From positions 1,116,001 through 1,180,000 of the forward strand of contig JAXLRM010000004.1 in the NCBI GenBank assembly GCA_046331095.1: a stretch of 64,000 bases of DNA, read 5' to 3'. The translations under genes were made by a program, and so were the position numbers. The DNA is from JAIBAC01 sp046331095 (GTDB lineage: Bacteria; Actinomycetota; Acidimicrobiia; UBA2766). This document shows, piece by piece, positions 59,534 to 64,000 of the stretch. Position 1 is the stretch's first letter. Each line of letters begins with the position of its first letter. The notes under the pieces were generated by a model that ran no database searches, had not been told where the DNA came from, and saw nothing but the letters and a program-made list of their open reading frames with translations.

Positions 59534-59603
59534 GCGAGCAACGAAGCACGGCGTGCGACACCTTCGACCTGACGCTGTCACGCTGCGACCGATCGACACG
59601 AAC

Positions 59604-60179
59604 TCAGCGCGGTGAGCGGCCCGTCCAGGCGACGAAGGTCTCGGTCGCGGTCGGGTCGGGCGGGGGTTCGACCTCGGGGCCGAACGCGCCCTGGTCGCCG
59701 CGCATCTTGTCCTGGGGGATGTCGTCGACGTAGCCGTGGGCGAACTCGATCACGTCGTCGGGGATCACGACGTCGAAGCCGGCGGCGCGGGCGATGTCCC
59801 AGCCGTGCACGTACAGGTCGATCGCCGGGAAGGCCAGCCGGTCGGCGACGCTGCGGGGCCCCATCGGCGTGTCCATGACCATGTCGAGGTCGGCGCCGAC
59901 GAGTGCCGTGCGGGCCCGCTCGGCGATGCGGGCCCAATAGGCGGCGGGGTCGCCGTCGACGAGGTCGCCGGGCTTCGAAGCGTTCGGCCACGACGGCTGT
60001 TGCCCTTGCAGGATCGAGATGCCGAAGTCGATCGAGGTGCCGAGGTGGCCCAACACGTCGAGGGCACTCCAGCCTTGACACGGCGACGCCAGCGCCCAGT
60101 CGTCGGGGCCGAGTCGGGCGACGACGTCACCGAAGAAGTCGAGTCCGGTGTCGAAGGCGGCGTCGGAGCGCAGTGCCAT
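59604..60179 (-). CDS. TIGR03086-like DinB/MDMPI-type protein
   Basis: The 191-residue protein has a four-helix DinB-like pattern: LGPDDWALASPCQGWSALDVLGHLGTSIDFG and VADRLAFPAIDLYVHGWDIARA, where His residues (GHL, YVHGWD) are the expected metal ligands. The family includes mycothiol-dependent enzymes and many unassigned actinobacterial proteins. ATG 60179 is chosen because upstream codons enter the divergent promoter region. Substrate unknown. Confidence 0.82.
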   Translation of the reverse strand: MALRSDAAFDTGLDFFGDVVARLGPDDWALASPCQGWSALDVLGHLGTSIDFGISILQGQQPSWPNASKPGDLVDGDPAAYWARIAERARTALVGADLDMVMDTPMGPRSVADRLAFPAIDLYVHGWDIARAAGFDVVIPDDVIEFAHGYVDDIPQDKMRGDQGAFGPEVEPPPDPTATETFVAWTGRSPR

Positions 60180-60279
60180 GGTCTGTCCCGTCGTTGTCCG
60201 GAGTTGGCGGCACGGAGAGGATATTCCGGCAGCGGCCGATCTCCGCGCCCGGCCGCGGTGAGGCGCATAGCGTCGTGGC

Positions 60280-61149
60280 ATGGGCCTGCGCTACCTCGAC
60301 TACGAGTCCTCGAGAGGCGTGCCGAACATCGTCGTGGACGGCTCCGCCAACGAGTCGACCGTGCTCACGTTGAGCCACTGGCCCGGGGCCGCGACCCCGC
60401 CGGAGCTGAGCCGGGACCTGTCCGCGGAGATAGCGTTCGCGTACCTCGACACACCGAGCGCGCACCGAAGCGTCGAAGCCGTCACCAACAACCACCTCGA
60501 CCAGGACGGGCTCGTGTCGGTCCACGTCCTCGTCGACCCGGATCTGTCGATGCAGCACCGTGACCTCCTCGTCGACGTGGCGGCGGCCGGGGACTTCGGT
60601 ACCTACCGGGATCGGCGCGCGGCGCGCGCTTCGATGGTGATCGCGGCCTGGAGCGGCGACGGTTGGGGTTACGACGAGATGCTGGTCCGCCTCGTGGCCC
60701 TCGCCACCGATCCCGAGCCGTACCGCTCGATCTGGGCGGCCGAGGATCTCGAGTTGAGCGCGAGCGAGGCGGCCATCGCCTCTGGCAGGGTCACGCTCGG
60801 CGAGGAGCCCGACCTCGACCTCGCTGTCGTGGTGGTCCCCGAGACCGACGCGAGGCTGCACCCGATGGCGCTGCACAACGCGACCGGGTGCTTCCGGATC
60901 CTGCTCGTCCAGGGCCGGCGGTACCGCTACACCGACCGCTACGAGACCTGGGTGCAGTACCGCTCGCGGCCCACACTGGCTCGCGTCGACATGGGTCCGC
61001 TCGCCGCCGCGCTCGCAGCACGGGACCGTGTGCCGTGGCGGGCAGGGTCGCCGGGTCAGGTGTCGCCGACGCTCACCCACGAGGGCGAGTCGGCGCTCTC
61101 CCTCGACGACGTGGTCGGGGCGGTCAGGGCGCACCTGGGCGCGGCCTGA
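60280..61149 (+). CDS. conserved hypothetical protein with N-N-H-L-D-Q-D-G motif
   Basis: ATG 60280 follows TAGCGT by six bases (leaderless pattern). The 289-residue soluble protein carries VTNNHLDQDGLVSVHVL, a His/Asp cluster reminiscent of metal sites in DHH-type phosphoesterases (NHxDxDG), then a helical middle and beta-rich end (CFRILLVQGRRYRYTDRYETWVQYRS). No family is confidently assigned. The gene is divergent from the DinB-like gene; function is unknown. Confidence 0.75.
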   Translation: MGLRYLDYESSRGVPNIVVDGSANESTVLTLSHWPGAATPPELSRDLSAEIAFAYLDTPSAHRSVEAVTNNHLDQDGLVSVHVLVDPDLSMQHRDLLVDVAAAGDFGTYRDRRAARASMVIAAWSGDGWGYDEMLVRLVALATDPEPYRSIWAAEDLELSASEAAIASGRVTLGEEPDLDLAVVVVPETDARLHPMALHNATGCFRILLVQGRRYRYTDRYETWVQYRSRPTLARVDMGPLAAALAARDRVPWRAGSPGQVSPTLTHEGESALSLDDVVGAVRAHLGAA

Positions 61150-61189
61150 CTCCTCGTCGGACCGCGGGCCGCAGCCCCGACGTGATCGT

Positions 61190-63613
61190 TCAGGGGATGC
61201 GGGCGACGTCGCACATCTGGGCGCGCAGGGGTGAGCTGCCGCTGATCGGGTCGCTCGGCGTCTGGGACAGCACCAGGTTGAGGTTGGCACTCGCAGGACC
61301 CAAGGGTGCGTAGCCGTCGAGGCCGAGCTCCTCGCAGGCTGCGAACCAGCCGTGCTGGCCGCTCACGACGCCGGGGTCGAGTGTGTCGTCGAGTAGGGCG
61401 CGGGCGCGGACCGCGCCCTTGGGGGTTCTGATCTCGACCCAGTCTCCCTCGCCGATGCCGCGTGCGGCGGCGCTGTCGGGATGCATCGCGACGGTCGGGT
61501 CGGGAAGGTGGCGGCGCACGGCGGCGACTTGGCGGTGTTGGGTCTCGCAGAAGTGCAGCGGCTTGTGGCAGGTGAGCACGAGCGGGAAGTCCTCGGCGAG
61601 GTCGGGCCGCGATCGGGGGCTCGTCGCCGGTTCGGTGAAGGTCGGCAGCGGCGGCTGGCCGATGTCGAGGAAGTCCTCGACGTAGAGGGCGATCCGCCCG
61701 GTGGGGGTCGCGAAGCCGGCGGGCCGCCCGTCGTCGCCTGCCGCCGCGTACTTGCGGTGGCGGGTCTGCAGCGGCAGGCGGACACCGGCGGGATCCGCTC
61801 GGAGCTGTTCGAGGGTGACACCGCTGGGCGCGAGCTGGTGCTCCCAGCCGGCGTCGACGTCGCCGTCGAAGAAGTGCTCGCCGAGGCCGAGGCGGGTGGC
61901 GAGGTCGAAGACGACCTCGATGTCGGAGCGGGCCTCGCCCGCAGGCGGGACCAGCGCCGTGCGCAGCTGCACCAGGGACTGGGCGTCCTGGGAGACCTCG
62001 AAGCCGACCTTCAGCCCCTCGGCCTCGAACGCAGCGGTCACCGGCAGGACGATGTCGGCCTGTTCGGCTGTGGGGCTCGTGAACAGGTCGAGGTGGACGT
62101 GGAACTCGAGTGCCTGCAGCGCGTCGCGGCCGCGGGCGCTGTCGCCGTGGGCCATGAGCAGGTTCGACCCGAAGCTGACGAGCCCCCGCGGCTTGTACGG
62201 ACGGCCTTCGACGGCTGCGGTGTAGAAGTCCTCGCCGGTGACGAAGCCGAAGCGGGCGGTGCCGAGGGGACGCTCGGCGAGGCCGATCGCCTTCGCCGCC
62301 TGCGCCTCGTCGAGGAGGTCCGCGCCCGCGATCGGGTTGGTGGGCACGGGCGTGAACAAGACGTTGCCCCCGGGGGCGTCGATGCAGCCGGTCAGGGCGT
62401 ACAGGACGTTGACCGCTCGCACGATCTGGGTGGTGCCGCTGTGCTGTTCGAGCCCGCTCCAGGTGTAGAAGGCGACGGGGCGGTGCTCCCAGAGCACACG
62501 GGCGGCGTGCTCGATGTCGGCCGCCGGCACGCCCGTGATCTCCTCCGCGACCGCCGGCGCGAACGCGCGGCACTGTTCCGCGAGCAGATCGAACGCGGGC
62601 CGGCACGCGACCGTGGCGTCGACTGTCGACACGTCGACGGTCCCGGCCAGGGCGAGGCGGCCGCCGCCGGCGTCGACGTCGGCGCCAACCGCTGCCGGGT
62701 CGACGACGATCGGGCGGCCCGCAGCGGTGTCCCAGGCGACGTAGCGGTCGGGGCCTCCGTCGCCGCCGACCGCGTCGTCGGTGTCGTCGGCGAGATCGCC
62801 GGCACGGAGGAACCGGCCCGTGTCGCCACGGACCAGGAGCACGGCGTCGGTCCAACGGGCCACGAACGCCTCGTCGTACCAGCCGCGCTCGATCATCACG
62901 TCGACGATCGAGAGCGCGAGCGCCGCGTCGGTTCCCGGCCGGACCCGCAGCCACGGATCGGCCTTGGCGGCGAGCCCCGTCCGCCGCGGGTCGACGACGA
63001 CGAGCTTCGCGCCCCGGTGCAGCGCCGCCCGTGTCGCGGTCGCGTGCGAGAGCCGTGACACCGCCGGGTTGTAGCCCCAGAACAGGATGCACTCGGCGCC
63101 GTCGAGGTCGGGCATGTACTCGCCCGGCACGGACGCCCCGTAGGTGTACAGCGACGCGAGGTAGCGCCCCCAGCCGCACAGCTCCATCGCCCCGACGAAG
63201 TTCGGGCTGCCGAACGCCCGCTGCAGGCGCTGGATCCAGTCGATGCAATCCTCGATCGCGGAGGTCGAGGGCGACACCGAGGCGAACACCACCGACTCGG
63301 GGCCGTGCGCGGCCGACAGCGCCCGGAGGCGCACGGCGACGGTGTCGAGTGCCTCGTCCCAGGTGATGCGCTGCCACCCGGGGTCGGGCGCGCCCTTGGG
63401 GTTCGTGCGCTTCATCGGGTACCGCAGGCGTTCGGGGTGCGCAGTGATCGCCGCTGCCGCCCGCCCCTTGACGCAGAGCACCTTCCCGGTCGGGTGCGAG
63501 GGGTCGCGGTTCAGGGCGAACGTCCCGTCGAGCACCGTTGCCAGCGCGCCACAGCGTGACACGCACAACGGGCAGTACGTCGCCACCTCGGTCGGCGTCG
63601 GGGCTTGGGCCAT
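61190..63613 (-). CDS. molybdopterin oxidoreductase (bis-MGD, 4Fe-4S)
   Basis: The 807-residue enzyme has an N-terminal 4Fe-4S motif (CPLCVSRC ... VLCVKG), the Mo-site region with Cys in MELCGWGRY, ECILFWGYNPAVS, the MGD-binding VVVDPRRT, and a C-terminal molydopterin dinucleotide-binding domain (PLVLTCHKPLHFCETQHRQ, GWFAACEEL). ATG 63613 has GGAGG upstream. No Tat signal is seen, so it should act in the cytosol. No electron-transfer partner is adjacent; the substrate (formate, sulfur or other) is unknown. Confidence 0.9.
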   Translation of the reverse strand: MAQAPTPTEVATYCPLCVSRCGALATVLDGTFALNRDPSHPTGKVLCVKGRAAAAITAHPERLRYPMKRTNPKGAPDPGWQRITWDEALDTVAVRLRALSAAHGPESVVFASVSPSTSAIEDCIDWIQRLQRAFGSPNFVGAMELCGWGRYLASLYTYGASVPGEYMPDLDGAECILFWGYNPAVSRLSHATATRAALHRGAKLVVVDPRRTGLAAKADPWLRVRPGTDAALALSIVDVMIERGWYDEAFVARWTDAVLLVRGDTGRFLRAGDLADDTDDAVGGDGGPDRYVAWDTAAGRPIVVDPAAVGADVDAGGGRLALAGTVDVSTVDATVACRPAFDLLAEQCRAFAPAVAEEITGVPAADIEHAARVLWEHRPVAFYTWSGLEQHSGTTQIVRAVNVLYALTGCIDAPGGNVLFTPVPTNPIAGADLLDEAQAAKAIGLAERPLGTARFGFVTGEDFYTAAVEGRPYKPRGLVSFGSNLLMAHGDSARGRDALQALEFHVHLDLFTSPTAEQADIVLPVTAAFEAEGLKVGFEVSQDAQSLVQLRTALVPPAGEARSDIEVVFDLATRLGLGEHFFDGDVDAGWEHQLAPSGVTLEQLRADPAGVRLPLQTRHRKYAAAGDDGRPAGFATPTGRIALYVEDFLDIGQPPLPTFTEPATSPRSRPDLAEDFPLVLTCHKPLHFCETQHRQVAAVRRHLPDPTVAMHPDSAAARGIGEGDWVEIRTPKGAVRARALLDDTLDPGVVSGQHGWFAACEELGLDGYAPLGPASANLNLVLSQTPSDPISGSSPLRAQMCDVARIP

Positions 63614-63681
63614 ACCTGCGCACCTCCGGGTGTGCACGCCAGCGTAGGTCCGCCGCGGCAGCCGAGGCCCGAGAACGGGCG

Positions 63682-64000
63682 CTACGCGACCGCGGCTGCG
63701 AATGCGGCGTAGAGGTCGCCTGGTAGCGCCACGTCGAGCTCCCAGGTGATCGCCATCGGCTTCTCGCCGACGTGGCCCCGATAGGTGGCGGGGCCGAGGA
63801 ACCAGAACGCTCGGTCGTCGGAGCGGAGGCGGCTGAAGAGCAGGATCGCGCGGCCGTCGCGCTCGTGGTGGCGGTAGCGCAGCCCCGTTGGGCTGTGCTC
63901 GCGCGTGGCCGATTGGCTTTCCCAGTGGATGTGAGTTCGGCTGATCGCGTAGTCGCGGTAGCGGGTGGTGGGGGAGAAGCCCCCGCTGCTCTTGTCGAGG
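63682..64000 (-). CDS. DUF3427-domain protein, C-terminal end only
   Basis: The reverse frame is open from the window edge to TAG at 63682-63684. It encodes FSPTTRYRDYAISRTHIHWESQS, SPTGLRYRHHERDGRAILLFSR, FWFLGPATYRGHVGEKPMAITWELD, matching the DUF3427 domain. This domain usually ends large DEAD/DEAH helicase proteins, some with HNH or PLD nuclease parts, linked to DNA restriction or mobile elements. The helicase part would lie beyond the window. Confidence 0.75.
   Translation of the reverse strand, partial: LDKSSGGFSPTTRYRDYAISRTHIHWESQSATREHSPTGLRYRHHERDGRAILLFSRLRSDDRAFWFLGPATYRGHVGEKPMAITWELDVALPGDLYAAFAAAVA

Overview
The window is about 70% GC and codes densely on both strands. It has GTG/TTG starts, many ATGA/GTGA/TTGA gene overlaps, several start codons placed 6-7 bases after a -10 hexamer (leaderless transcripts), and actinobacterial gene neighbourhoods: rpsA..coaE-uvrB..uvrA, uvrC-rapZ-yvcK and gap-pgk-tpiA-secG. 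The steroid/acyl-CoA genes, WS/DGAT, DUF4012, DUF4389 and csrA fit a high-GC actinobacterium, plausibly of the Acidimicrobiia. That placement is an inference from gene content.

Layout. 1-1492: the 5' part of a polysaccharide flippase gene (its end lies off the window), divergent from rpsA. 1.6-8.5 kb: rpsA, a zinc-ribbon methyltransferase, an orphan protein with a PH-like start, a convergent NarL-type two-component system, and coaE. 8.5-20 kb: a secreted LamG protein, a thioesterase-like protein, uvrB, two membrane genes (2TM, DUF4389), an Uup-like ABC-F ATPase, a lipoprotein, and uvrA behind a perfect LexA-type box. 20-31 kb: a lipoprotein, a methyltransferase, then a lipid/steroid-type catabolic region. 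That region has two OB-fold DUF35 genes, two thiolase-fold genes without the usual nucleophilic Cys, a FadD19-like CoA ligase, an NMO-family flavoenzyme, and a second CoA ligase overlapping an enoyl-CoA hydratase. Two sites matching the KstR pattern TnnAACnnGTTnnA stand upstream of its two rightward units. 31-38 kb: phosphoglycerate mutase, an alpha/beta hydrolase, WS/DGAT acyltransferase, nadA, and an MFS exporter with its TetR regulator.

38-56 kb: uvrC-rapZ-yvcK is followed by a break in expected synteny. whiA, which normally comes next, is absent. In its place are a tandem hairpin array, csrA, a DUF4012 gene, an FAD oxidase, an LPXTG-type surface protein, an ABC exporter and five tandem paralogous lipoproteins, before gap-pgk-tpiA resumes. 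56-64 kb: an MscS channel, secG with a peptide-type solute-binding lipoprotein, tRNA-Leu(GAG), a decayed toxin-antitoxin patch (vapB, truncated vapC fused tail to tail with a truncated phd), a DinB/MDMPI-like protein, a hypothetical protein, a molybdopterin oxidoreductase, and the 3' end of a DUF3427 gene.

The most unusual signal is non-coding. At least four sequence-distinct families of composite hairpins lie in the intergenic gaps (A: 21.6 and 42.0-42.4 kb; B: 20.0, 35.6 and 54.9-55.3 kb; C: 16.8 and 58.4 kb; D: 28.4 kb), and a single hairpin of the same kind lies at 14.25 kb. Most have a perfect or near-perfect 9-13 bp GC-rich outer stem around an interior of about 20-30 bases. Several start within or just after a stop codon, and two families have expanded into tandem arrays.
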